Source: Echeneis naucrates | Taxonomy: Eukaryota > Chordata > Actinopteri > Carangiformes > Echeneidae | NCBI RefSeq assembly: GCF_900963305.1 | Contig: NC_042523.1 | Coordinates: 23,349,297 to 23,413,296 of the forward strand | Reading direction: 5' to 3' | Length of the DNA stretch: 64,000 bases | Part shown: positions 1 to 28,258 of the stretch, in pieces | Numbering within the stretch: the stretch's first letter is position 1 | Layout of the letters: every line of letters begins with the position of its first letter | Program-made: the position numbers and the translations under genes | The notes under the pieces: generated by a model | The model's database searches: none | What the model was told of the DNA's origin: nothing | The model's input: only the letters and a program-made list of their open reading frames with translations

Positions 1-1154
1 AAACCATTATATTCCCAGACTACAACAAAACAACACCTAATTTCTTATTTCGAAACAATTCCGACAGGACACAGACGGTCGCTTCTCTCTGATCCCTCCT
101 CCAGATATGAATTCATATTTTTTGTAAACTATCAGTGGAAGGATTAAAAGATGTAACTGCATCTGGAATACAAAATAAAAAGTATCTTCCAAAGATCTGA
201 GATTTGACACCCGGATTAAAGGTTTATTGAAAGATTATTTGGTATTAGAGATGATTATGATAGGCAGAGATCTCTGTCCAGCACTGGGTGAACAGTGGGC
301 GCTGCTGTCTGTCATATTTGCTCTGTATTATACCTCTCATGTAATATTTCAAAACTTAAATCCAGGCAGAATTACAGAGCCTGTAAGCTGATAGACCCTG
401 AGCTCTGGCTTTAATTTAGTTCTTATTTTTCATTTACTTTTCCCTCCCTCTGTCCGTCGAACCCTCCTGATACTTACAGTACAGGGAGATATGAAAAAAT
501 ATATTTTGACTCAGAAAGTAATTATTCCTGTCATGGTATCTTACCACAAGGAGTCATTTTAATCAGGATGTTTTGAAGGATAATGCCGGCAGGGTCGCAG
601 CATTAAACAGGCTCATCGTTGAGCTTAGAGCAGGAAAACAGGAGCCAAAGTCTGTGAAGAGTTGTTTCCACTGAGGAGGTCAGTGCAGGAGACAACACTT
701 TGTGTTGGTCACCTATTTACTGACGGAAACAAGACGTGACCTTTGACCTTCTGCATCAACCCGCTGCTACACAAGTAGAGCAACAAATCATCAACCACCA
801 TTTCTTTCCTTCTTTTTCTTCTGCTCTGTCATGAGCTGCAGCTAAAAGTTCTGATGTAGTTAACAAGTAAAACAAAAAAAAAAAAGCCAAATGGCTGAAA
901 CTGATATTGAAGTGATGAATATAAGATTAAAATGGAGTAAGTCGCCCTAAATGCTGAGTGTTCAGTTGTCTGTTGTTTCTTCATCTAATAACTCAGTTTT
1001 TACTGTGAAAAAGATCGAAGTTACATTTCTGGCCTTTTTCGGACGATTTAATGTGAATCTGTGCTGTCGTCTCTTTATTCTCACCATAATCTGGAAAAAC
1101 ATGACTGTGAGAAACAATGAGCATCAGAGGCCGAACTGGGAAGACATTCATCAA
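1..1154. other. Intergenic, no gene recognised
   Basis: I see no coding exon, RNA gene or recognisable repeat here on either strand. The right end runs into the probable 3'UTR of the minus-strand homeobox gene. Short open frames in this stretch have no recognisable domain and no supporting splice sites. Confidence 0.5.
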
Positions 1155-1160
1155 TTTATT
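1155..1160 (-). terminator. sebox polyadenylation signal (AATAAA)
   Basis: Plus-strand tttatt reads AATAAA on the minus strand, about 165 bases past the sebox stop codon. It is the first canonical signal downstream, so the 3'UTR is probably short. A run of 13 G (plus strand, about 1309-1321) lies between the stop and the signal. Confidence 0.5.
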
Positions 1161-1321
1161 TCCCAAAATGTGCAACAAAGACGAAAACAAGCCATCTACA
1201 ACAACAAAAAGAGGCATGACGTTGTGTTTCACAGGACAAACAGAGTGTGCAGTAAATGAGATTAAGAAGATGTGACAGAAAAGTCTGTTTACTCCAGTTC
1301 CACGTCCGGGGGGGGGGGGGG

Positions 1322-2751
1322 TCAGAATTCGAGGAAGTTGGTGACAATGGCAGCGTTGTAGATCAGGTCTGAGATGTAGCCCATGGAGGTCGGGGGTCCC
1401 ATCTGTGGGTGGTGGTGGTGGCGGGGGTGTCCTTGGCCCTGAGTTACCTCCCAGTACACCGGCTGAGGGTGAGAGGGGACGACCTGGTCCACGGAGGCGT
1501 GGCCCCCGCCGCCGTATGCGGCCTGGTGAGCCCCAGATGGGACCAGGCTCTGGGGCTTGAAGTTCCTGAAAGCCTGGTAGTGGCAGGACGGCGGCCTGCT
1601 CATGGTCTGGGAGAAAGAACTGGGGAGGAAAGCAGGGAGCGCCGGCCCCAGCTGCTGGTGGTGCTGGTGGTGCTCCTCCCAGGGCCGCGGCTCCGAAGCC
1701 TTGGAGCTGGAGCCCAGAAGAGGCTGCTGGTGCTGCTGGAGGCACGAGGAGGACGGAGACGAAGACACGGGGTTGTTGTAGATCTGGATGAAGTCGGAGT
1801 AGATTTGTGGACAGTCCTCGGGGTGGTGGTTCTGCTCCTGCCTGAATACGTCCTGCAGGCCGGCCGGGGTGGAGAAACTGGAGGTCCCGGGTCCAGGACA
1901 GGCCTCCCCGGGTCCCCGGACCCCCAGGGCAGGCTTGGTGGACTTGGGGAGTCTGCCGGTCTTGATGCTCCTGGCTCTTCTGTTTTGGAACCAAACCTGT
2001 AGACCACACATCTGTTCAGTCACAGTCTGGTTCTCCAGAACAAATCTTCCCGGCCTCAGGCGGACTCACCTGGATCTTGCTCTCGGGCAGGAGTGTGTGT
2101 GCCGCCAGCCGCTCCCTCAGCGTGATGTCTGGGTACGGGGTCACGGCGAAGGCCTGCTCCAGCTCCGACAGCTGGGCCCGGCTGAAGATGGTCCGCTTCC
2201 TCTTCCTCTGACCCTCCACCAGGCCTGTGGCCCGGTCCAGGGACTCTTATGGTGAAAGAAAGCCAGACTTTCAAAATAAAATAAAAACAAACTAAAACCT
2301 ATTTAAACTTTAAATAAAATACAACAAAGGAGGCGAGCAAAAAAGGCATTTAAAATTGACCTTTAATTTTATAAATAGACATTTAGAATCTATTTGGATT
2401 TCTGTCTGCGCTCTGAGGGAATATTTTTGTGCAAAATACAATAATATTGGCATCAAATAGTAACTTTTTAAATGAAAAATTGTATTTTTGTGGCTTTGTT
2501 TCTGTAGTTTAATTTTCTTTTTTTCAAGTTATCTTTTAGTAACCTACACAAAACAAGCAATAATATTAATCAGGGAGTTACACGTGAAGGAAACACGTTA
2601 TTATATCACATATTATGATAATTATTATTTAAATCCTCTCTAACTCACCTCTACAGTGATCCTGTTCTCCAAATAACGCTCTAAATTCCATCATGTCCTT
2701 CTGGCCGGTCTGTTTGAGCAAAGAGAAATCTGAGTCCATGAAGAGAGCCAT
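1322..2751 (-). CDS. sebox: Paired-like homeobox transcription factor, SEBOX/Mix class
   Basis: Three exons on the minus strand: 2649-2751, 2070-2245 and 1322-1996, with GT-AG junctions and phases 1 and 0; total 954 nt, 317 aa. The start is the first ATG (MALFMDSDF), about 80 bases below a TATA box. The homeodomain spans about residues 48-107. It opens [17 protein letters not shown], helix 3 reads [12 protein letters not shown], and position 50 is Gln. The second intron splits helix 3 just before VWFQN, a common site in paired-like genes. The basic arm and the PYPDI segment resemble vertebrate SEBOX (zebrafish mezzo) more than MIXL1. SEBOX and Mix proteins are nuclear DNA-binding regulators of mesendoderm in fish embryos; that role is known for the family, not shown here. 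The tail after the homeodomain is long and rich in Pro, Ser, Gln and His, and ends in an aromatic/acidic segment (FLEF). Mammalian SEBOX is shorter. A mxtx-type paralogue is the main alternative. Confidence 0.88.
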
Positions 2752-2833
2752 AACCTCCTGATGCACACACAGACACACAAACAGACACACACACTGCTTC
2801 CACTGATGCTGACAGCTGAGGAGGAGTTTCCAC

Positions 2834-2841
2834 CTCTTATA
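2834..2841 (-). promoter_or_regulatory. TATA box of sebox
   Basis: The minus strand reads TATAAGAG in a GC-rich setting 83-90 bases above the start codon. A transcription start 25-30 bases downstream would leave a 5'UTR of roughly 50-60 bases. A TATA promoter fits a sharply regulated embryonic factor, but that link is inference. Confidence 0.6.
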
Positions 2842-3647
2842 GCCAGATCAGACCAGACGCCTCCCACAGCAGCGCCTGCAAATCCAGGTGTTGTTCACCT
2901 CTGCCTCTAATCCCACAAAGACCGAGCACGTTGTTTTCTTCATTTACATCCGGTGACCTTAAAGCTCTAATAGAAATATGACAAACAGCACTAAAGGACT
3001 TCTTAATAAGCTGTGATTACAGAACGATGATAAAGGAAAACCTTTAATATGGCTATTTATATTATTGAGAAATTATATTATTCATATAAAATGTACCCAT
3101 AACATCACTTCAGTTGTAATTTCGTGTGTGACACAGAAAAATGATCATTTTTTATAACTCTGTCAGACTCATCAAACATGTGTAGCACGCCTTTCTTACA
3201 CACGGCAGACTGAATCATCCTTCAACATTTTCCAAGTAGGTCAAAGGGCCATTAAATCAGCGGCGGAGTTCACAGAGCTTTAATGCTGTTTTAGCACAGT
3301 TTCTCAGATAGACTGCTAAGAATGAGAATTCATTTTATAAGATGGTGAACAAGACTGTTTATCAGTTTTAAAGCCGTACAAAGAACAACTGAACATATTA
3401 TCAATAACATAGATTCTAATGTGTTGATAGGCTGGCAATATTTATTTATTTTTGAAATTATCTTGCTGTTTTATTTATCCTTGGTAAAAATAAAAAAGCA
3501 AATATTTTAATACATCACATTTGTATTAAAACAATATAAATATAAAATAAATATAAAACAATATAAATCCAGTATGAGCTGAGTCTGTCTTCTTCAAGAT
3601 GTTAGTTGTGTTGCCTTAATTTATCAGCTTGTTTTATTTTTATTTTA

Positions 3648-3678
<31 letters not shown>

Positions 3679-3973
3679 TATTATTTTATTTATTATTTAT
3701 TATTTATTTATTTTATTTTTCACATCTATGTTACTATTTTCTTTAAATTGTGTGCTAATTCTTTTTTCTGCAAATTTCTATATATTTTTCTTGTACTGAC
3801 AATTTCAAAGCTGTTATTTAAAAAAAAAATAGAAATAAAGGCTGAAATAATAAATTAGCTTACACCTTTTTTCATTGTCTTCTTCATGGTTCTTAAATTT
3901 TTCTTATTTCTTTTGTTTCAATTAAAAAAACAACAACAACACAACTTCCACATTTTGGTGTGAAACAGGACGA
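2842..3973. other. Spacer between sebox and smtnl2
   Basis: Between the sebox promoter and the smtnl2 polyA signal I see no exon. The stretch is AT-rich and holds the ATTTT-type simple repeat listed separately. The part next to 2842 is probably sebox regulatory DNA, but no specific site can be argued. Confidence 0.45.
3631..3720. repeat. AT-rich simple repeat, (ATTTT)n/(ATTT)n
   Basis: About 90 bases of tandem TTTTA and TTTA units of mixed length. It is an impure pentamer/tetramer microsatellite. Confidence 0.85.
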
Positions 3974-3979
3974 TTTATT
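3974..3979 (-). terminator. smtnl2 polyadenylation signal (AATAAA)
   Basis: Plus-strand tttatt gives AATAAA on the minus strand about 540 bases below the smtnl2 stop codon. No earlier canonical signal was noted, so a 3'UTR of about 0.55 kb is inferred. Confidence 0.4.
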
Positions 3980-4519
3980 GATCTTATTTCTCATCTCATG
4001 CTCATCTCAGAAAATCAAAGCATCACTCAACTGTGTATTTTGTGTTGTTATAAGATTAACCACACGGTGTGTTTTCTTCTCATGATGAATTAATTGATCA
4101 CCAAGTGTCTTCAGTTCTTCAGTGACGTTTGTAAATCGTACATCAGTTTTGGTGCAACGTTAAAGTCGAATATTGACACTAGTTTACGTGGCGACAATGA
4201 AGATTGACACAACACGGCAACATTTTAATTCTTTGTCATTTATATATATCAGCTACGCACACAAACACACTACTGCCGACACACAACTGTGTCACTGTTA
4301 TTAACAGCATGAATCCAAACACATACACAACGCTCTCCCTCCCAAGCAGTGACCAAGTCGGGAGCATCTTTCCCTGCAGGCTTTGCAGGAATGTTGACTA
4401 ATCCACCACCAGGAGGTGATGCTGTCCTCCCACAGAGCGACCGGCCTGCTCCGGCTCTGCAGCCCGGAGTCAGCAATGAGAGTCTGAAATGAGAGAATCA
4501 CATCTCTGACGGCTGAGCC

Positions 4520-20688
<16,169 letters not shown>

Positions 20689-21170
20689 CAGCCGCTGGTG
20701 ACCCTGTGGGGTCGGGTCAGGCTCTGGAGAAGGTCTAGCTTCAGGCAGCGGGAAGGGCTGGGATCTGATGGTCAAGGGTTGGGAGGTGAAAGTTTGCAGG
20801 CGGGGTGGGGGGGGGGGGGGGTGGGGGCAAAGGTCTGGTCTGTTACAATCCTTCACCCGGTGGAGGTGTCTCACTTTGTCTTCTGTCTGAAAGCACAAAG
20901 GGGGGACAGAGCTGTCGAAGTCCTGCAGGAACCATCAAAGTCTGAGTCAAAACTGCAGCCAACAAAAACGAAGGTAGACGCTGTAAAGTGATCACAGAGC
21001 TGCAGTGAAGCAGAATGACACATTACGTTTCAGTGCTGCCATAAAACGCAGCAGTGAGGTCATCGCTTCGCCCACAGCTGTGACAAACCTACCTCGGCTT
21101 TCCTCCGCAGACTCAACTTCCCTCAGCGCACAACAGCTGCACAAGTGTGTGTGAGCTCTGCCGCTCTGGT
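20689..21170 (-). other. smtnl2 5'UTR exons and promoter-proximal region
   Basis: The first coding exon extends up to an acceptor at 20886 (pyrimidine tract, TTTCAG before ACAGAAG). A separate upstream exon ends at a donor at 21093 (CCGAG then GTAGGT); its left boundary near 21150-21170 is a guess. When these are joined, the frame of the protein meets TGA upstream with no ATG before MEAPTL, which fixes the start codon. The UTR contains a long homopolymer C tract on the coding strand (plus-strand G run about 20804-20821, broken by one T). GA-rich sequence at 21190-21235 may be core promoter. Confidence 0.55.
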
Positions 21171-24100
21171 TTGTTTAAACTCTCAGGTTGATCACTCCTC
21201 TCCTCTGGAGGGGAGGAGAGAGGGAGGGAGGAGGGTGTTGGTGGAGAAACAACATGGCAAGGGTAGTAAATGTGAGGGGAGGGCAGGGAGGCGGATCGTG
21301 GGCAGGTTTTACATCCCTGTTCTGTGTAAACTATCGGGTGAAGTTCCTCCTCCTCAGTTTTATCTTTTCCTGCTTCGGTCACTCACCACCATGAAGTTCC
21401 ATGAGAGCTAAGAAGTTCGGCTCCTAATAATCTGGTTGAGGTTAGTGTACAAATATTAGATGACCTTTGTTGTCATGGTTACGGTCGTGGACAATAGATC
21501 ACTAACCCTAACCCCCAGTTGTACCGACATGAAAAAAAAAAAAAAAACCCAAACAACAAACTAATTAAAGTCTGTAGTTGAAATTATGTTTAACTATTAA
21601 TCACTCTTGTTGCTATGGTTACCTTCACTCTATCATGGCTTCATCCAAGTCGATCACTTCACGATTGGTTGTTGATGTTTTTGACCAGTCAAGTACAATG
21701 ACATTCAAAATAAAAGCCCTTGACACAGTTATATCGTCACAATAAAGTCAGTTCGGGACAAAACGTTAAAAAATGATATATTTCAAAATTACATAAAGAT
21801 GTGAGCTGACTGTAGAATCAGGAGGAATTCACAAAAAGTCCTCATACAGGTGATGCTAATAATATTTAGTTTAGATTTAAAATAAATCTGGAAAAGAAAA
21901 GCAGGTCCAGATGAATAAAGGCGTGGCCAGAACTGAGACAAGCGTTTCCCTCCCAATCTCTCTCCATCTGTAATTCTCTCTTTATCTTTCCATCCCCTGG
22001 CTAATGGTATTTTGTTAAGATAAGCACCGCAGCAGGTCAAGGGAAAACATTTTTTTGTGTTAAACTCTGAGATGAAGAGTGAGGCCAAAATAAAAAAGAA
22101 AGAAGTTCAGTGGTGTGATGCATCATTTTGACAGTTCGGGGGGCAAAAGGCAGTTTACCTATATTTTATTTTTTCTATTGTCCAGTGTGACAGCAGCGTG
22201 AGACAGACAGAGAGACGACCACCGCCCTCCCCCCTGTAACTGGACCCCAACAGGGCAAACATTCCACACTAGATAGCAATTGTGTGTGTGTGTGTGTGTG
22301 TGTGTTGATGCCACAGACAGACTCACACAAATACTTCAGCCCTCCACACTCCTGCTTACCGTCAACGTTGTGTTTGTGTGTGTGACGGGGCGGGGGGGGC
22401 TCGGTGTGGTCATACACTGGAAGATTGTTGCCCCTCCCCCATCCCTCACACAGACACACACACCTTAGGGCTTTTATATGAGTCTGATGGGAGCAGAGCA
22501 AGACGCGTGGCAACAAACCACTGTAGAGGTCAGAGGTCACAGGTATCAGCTTAATCAGCCACCTCAGGTCTCACTGGTCTCGACGGACTTTTTAAAGCAA
22601 TCAAAGTGCTTTAGATGCAGAATTGCATCCTGAGTGATTCCACATTCATGCAGATAAATCCATGAATGAACTCACGCTGTCAGTCCTGCACAGGCACGTT
22701 TCTGCGTGGCAGTAACATGACAAAACCAACTTCCTGTCACCTCCTAATTTTTTAAGACTGTCTGACATAATCTGGTCGTGTGCCAACGCAAGCAGGGAGA
22801 CATGTCAAAGTGAGTCATTTTACTGTGTGATTGTGAGTTTCAAAACATAAATCAAGACGTCGCAGAGAGTCCGCCTCATGTCTGAATAACAGCTGAGGAG
22901 TTAAACCCGTCTGACACGTGGAATCTGTAACTTCAGTCTGTGAAAATAATAAATAACAAATCACCTCCACAACATTGTGTCTACAAAACAAAGCACCACA
23001 GAAGAAGAGTTTTTGCACATTTGGTTGAATACTGACCTTCATATCATGTTAGTTTTAAATTGTGTTATTATAGAACCAAAATCAAACGTCTCCCAAATAT
23101 TAAAGGTCCAGGAGCTCTGAGACTTAAAGATAAAAGTCAGACGTCAGAATGTGAGTTAGTTGATTTCTCAAACGTTTCTCTGGTGTCACGCTGACGTCCA
23201 GCCTAATTCTGTACTCCGTCCTCCTCCTGCCATTAACGTCCAACGTTTTATGTCACGTTTTCATCTCATGTTAATTCAAAACGACTTCAACTTCAGTGCA
23301 GTAGAGTTTTCGTAAATATGAAGTCCTGCATTTAAATAAGTCCAAAAGATCAGATCAGAAAGTGTGAAGAAAAACAAAAGTTAGACATGTTGAGTTTTGA
23401 GAGCGCCGGCCCTGATGGGATTTAGATGGTTCCACTATCAGGGAACCACAGACCAGAAGAGTCTGCACTCAGAGGGTCTTGTTTACAGGGATGATGATGC
23501 CAGACCACATTCATGGAGGAATACAGCGGTGGGGAAAAATCAGTTCAAATAAACGCACACAAAGAAAAGGTCTGACAGTGGTCCAAGACCAAGACAATCC
23601 AGACCTGGACCTGTGAGGAGGGCTGAGTCCGGCCTGGTTTTTCAGTGCGAGTTTCAGACTGTTGTGTGTCCGTGTTGTGTTTAACATGTTTTCTTTGTCT
23701 CTCAGCGGATAAAAATATCAATCTCATTCTTTTCACCCAACCGTGTTTGCTCATGATTCGTCCTGAAATCTGCTAAATCTGCTCACAGCAGAATGAAGCT
23801 GTTGCTCATTTCGGGGCACCCTCACAGTCCCTGCGGGCCCCGAGCCAAGTCCCCGGGCCCCAGCTTGGGAAGCAATGCTTTCCAGCAATAGTGAGTCAGC
23901 AGGTGATTTAGTCTGACCTGCATGAATAAGAGAGGTATGAAATAAAATACTTCAGCTGTCAGCACAACAATACCCCGACCTTCGTCTCTCTGCTCAGACT
24001 CCCACAATCCAACTTGTTTTGACAATGACCACATATGTTTTCCTTCTCCGACTCGGCTCCCTCCGAGCGCAGCTGAGGCCGTAAACATCCAGCCAGATCG

Positions 24101-27100
24101 CTGAGGAGGAGGAGAAGGAGGTCACGCACTTTTCTGCTTATCGACTCCTCAAGCAGTAAAACTATCCGCTGATATTTAGGTGACATTTTTAAAAACACTC
24201 CTTCCTCTGAGGGGGGGTTTGGAGTTTGGAGTGAAGCAGAGTGTGAGCAGAAAATAACGGACAGTTTGATGCCTTAAATACAAACATCCATCAGATGATA
24301 TGCTTGTGGAGGAAGCTAAAGGGGGCTACTTGTGGCTTTCCCTTTTTGTCTGCCAAGCATCAAATTTTATTCCTCTGAATCCTCTGAGTCGTCTCCGGCA
24401 GTGGAAACCAACAATTGTGTTCTGGATTTTGCTTTTATTTCTTCACTGAAGTCAGCCTTCTCACCCGTTGGCCGCCCTGAAGAAGCAGAGCTGCTCAAAG
24501 GACTCAGGTTGCTGATTTTGTTGTTGTTGCATGCTGATAAATAGCCAAGTTTTCAGATTTTGCTGTTGTCTTTGTAATTAAGTGCAGCAATCTGTATCGT
24601 TTCTCGATTCAAAGATTTTTTATCTAACTATATTTACTGATTGAACAGTTTCTGAGTGCTTCAGTGAAACTTTCACAACATAATTTGCTACACAATGCTT
24701 CTATTTATTTTTTCTTTCATGCAGCTGTTTACTTCGAAGGAACATCCAACATTAATGAAAAAGGTTTCCAACTGTGCTTGAACAGTTCAAACGAATCCTA
24801 AAGAAAAAAATCTCAGATGAAATCATCCCAAACTCAGATCTCCAGTTGTGATAACTGGCCTCAGGTGCACGAAATGTTGCACAATAAGTCACAACAAGGA
24901 CACACAAACACCCGTCGAGTGGCTGACACACCTTGATGTAATGAAGGTTCTCATGAGTGACTGATGGTGGCGGTTAATGAAATATAAACAGGATAAAACA
25001 CCTTTTTGTTGAGTTGTGTATGCTTTGTATATTATGAGTTGTCGTTAAACTGACTTACAGCTGATCGCAGTCTGGAATTATATTTTTAAATGTACACCAG
25101 GAAACATGCAAATGCCAGATGCAAATTTTAATACAAATCTGTTTTGGGTTTTTTTTTGTAAGAAGGAAGAAACTCATCCTCTTCTGGGTCACCAGTGTTT
25201 TTAATTTCAGCACGTTTTGTGCAGCTGGCAACATAAAAGGATGATCGGGCGCTGTGTTTAAGTGGATAATGTTTGATAGACTTTCATTAAGGAAGAACAC
25301 TGTTTATAATTAAACTGTTTAATTATAGGTGTGTTAGCAGGAACATGGTGAAACTGTATCGCTAAAGATGCCAAACGTAACCACATTCCTCCTTAATCTG
25401 CCCCCTGTCATCATCCACATTCCCCTAAACGGCATCTGATGGGATTACAGTGTGTACGTACACACACACACTGATATACACACAGTCAGCTTTATCCTTT
25501 ATCACCAAATGCACTTCTCACACACACACACACACACACAGACTGTAAACATTAACAAGAGGGCTCTGAGTTCACGCACAGAGAACAGTGTACGTCAGTG
25601 CCGCTTTAAACAGAACGCAAAATATGTCTGCACTCCTTCAAACTCCCATAAACACACACACACACACACACTCACCACACATACAGATGCAGCCATTACA
25701 TGCAAACCAACATTAGTCTAAACACGAGAATGAGTCAGGCTGAAAATGACACAACTACAGATCATCAACACAACAGTGATCGCCGTTTGTGGCTTTGGGA
25801 GAACGTTAATTATGAACCTTCTGAACATTCACTGCCTTTTGGGCTGCACTCTAAATATTATATATATATTCCAGATTTCCCTCAAGGAAGCATCAGCGTT
25901 GCATCGTGCTTTATGTTTCTAATCACTTATCAACTATTGAGATTTGATGAGAAGGTAACGTTTCGCATATTTAATTAATAGTGACAGATTCATTAGAAAT
26001 ATTGTGCATGTTTAAGTTACATTTTGAATGAATGGTACCTAAAACGACATCAGTAGATCTGAATTCTTCCTCCAACACATTCACGTTTTTAAGACTCTGT
26101 CTTTCTAGAGGAGATATACAAACTTCTGGAGGTGTTAATACAACAAAGAGATGAAATGATCTCAGATCCTGCTCGGTAATGTCAACTGCTCTCAATCCAA
26201 ATTTTAGCTCTGTAACAGCTAAATCTTTTAAAAATTTGTAATTTCTTCCCAAATTTAAAATTCCTTCACAACTTTTTTTCTGACTTCAGTCAAATCAGCA
26301 GCAGTTTCTGTGTCATGAGAGGCATTTAATTAAAAAAAGAATTCACGGGCCATGTTTCTTCTGTGGCTGTTATCACTTTAGAAAATCAGACACTTTTCTA
26401 TTTATGGCCATTTTTCTGCACACTTTCCCAGAACATTCCTCTTTACATAAGTGTTGTATTTGAAAACACACACAGATCGCACCAGACGACAACGTCACAC
26501 AGGTTGAGTGCATGAGTCGACAGGTTCAGCAGACTTGGCTACCTGCCGGCTCCTAAAACAGGCCTGGTTAAAAAAAAAAAAAAAAAAACCAAAACACGAT
26601 CAACTCCGCTTCACCTCGCAGCCACCATCCACCACCATCCGCCACCATCCCACCATGACATCAGAGTTTCTATGGAAACCTGTCACGTTGAAACAGCAGC
26701 CAAATCGGGGTGATGTCATCGATACTTCAAAGCCCTTTAACTGACTTCACGAGGAGCCGAAAGACAAAGAAATGCTTTGTTTTTCTGAGTGATTAGTAAA
26801 AATTAGTTCGTACACTGCTGACCTGAAACGTATTAAAGTGAAGTCAGTTAAAAAAAATGTAATACCACACAATCTGTGATATCCATCTATTCAGTTTAAC
26901 AGGTTTCAGGAGTTATTTGTCATATTTATGATAATATTAAAGAATAAACTGTAGATTGACACAATAAAAACTATAAAGTTTAGGATATTTCAGCTCACTG
27001 AGCTTGCTGGAGTTGAAAAATGTGATTTAGCTGATAATTTAGACGATGAGTAACAGCTGAAGCTTCCTGAGAGCTGGAGGAAAAGGATTCTGCGGCCCCG

Positions 27101-28222
27101 ATGAGGCCTTTTGGGCCGAACTCCAAACACGATGTCTGGCGAACAGCCGACGCTGCTCGTCGGCTGACTGGGAGGACGGAGGGCCGAGGTATCAGCAGGC
27201 GAAGGGAGCTGGAGGAGCGATGATAGGAATTTGAGGCCGAGGTTCTGGGGAGGGGAAGGCGTGTCCGATGGACAGGATGAGATTTGTTTATATCAGGATG
27301 CTGCGTTTGTATCACGTAGCGTCACTTACGGAAACTTTCAGAGTCAACATTTGGTTTATTTCCACAGCATCGTCCGTGTCCGGCCTCCAAAAACACAAAG
27401 AAGCCTCGTGTCTGTTTCAGATTAATCAAGAACCTTTATTACTTTATTGTTTTTTCAAGAAATGTGGATGAAATTACTGAACATGAACTATGAAGCCTCA
27501 CGGATCAGACTTGAATATTTCTCAGAAGTTTTGTCCTGTTGGATTGAAAAAGGTCCCCGAGCTTCACTTTGAACAGTACTGTTGTGTTTCTCTGAACTCT
27601 GAGATCACCTCGACCTCCGCTGCTGTCCAACAAACACATTCTCCTGCTTTATTTCCAACAACTCTCCTCACTGACACTCAGACTTTACCTGTAAGAGACG
27701 AGAGCTTCGGAGGATGTCCAGAAAAAAAGGTTAAACGTTTATTTTGATGATTTGATTTGGTGAAAGTCAAACCTTCTCCTCTCTGATCTCCAGAGAGAAG
27801 GATGATATCAGGGACAGTGAACAGACGGGGGGGGGGCGTCCTCCGTGGGACAGCATTAGGATTAGATATGCGTGGAAGTGGACATGCCCCTAATGTCAAC
27901 AGCAGAGAGGATGCTGGGAACTGTGGCGAGGACGTGACCTGAAGTACCCCAGCGCTCTCTGGGAAACTCGCTGGTGTTGCCTCTGAAAAATTCTTATTTA
28001 GATTATGATCACTGACCAACGTAACAACAAAAACACACACAGACACACACACACACGTACACACATGCAGTTGCTGTTCAATCAGTGAACAACTTTAAAC
28101 GCTCTGATTACTGATTGGTACATGTGGGTGTGTGTGAAAGTTCAACATGATGTCATTCACTCAGGCTCAGCCAAAAACAGCTCTGTCATATCCATCAATT
28201 GTTCTGTCACTGCAATCTACAC

Positions 28223-28258
<36 letters not shown>

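Noticed and set aside
993-2009. 338-codon minus-strand frame overlapping sebox
   Set aside because: It is a shifted frame over sebox exon 3 with a Pro/Arg-rich artefact composition. The homeodomain continues in the other frame.
21500-21520. Telomere-like CTAACCCTAACCC words (also near 30234)
   Set aside because: Only one and a half to two units each. This is too short to be an interstitial telomere tract.
25971-26252. 93-codon minus-strand open frame
   Set aside because: No domain, no splice context and no similarity I recognise.
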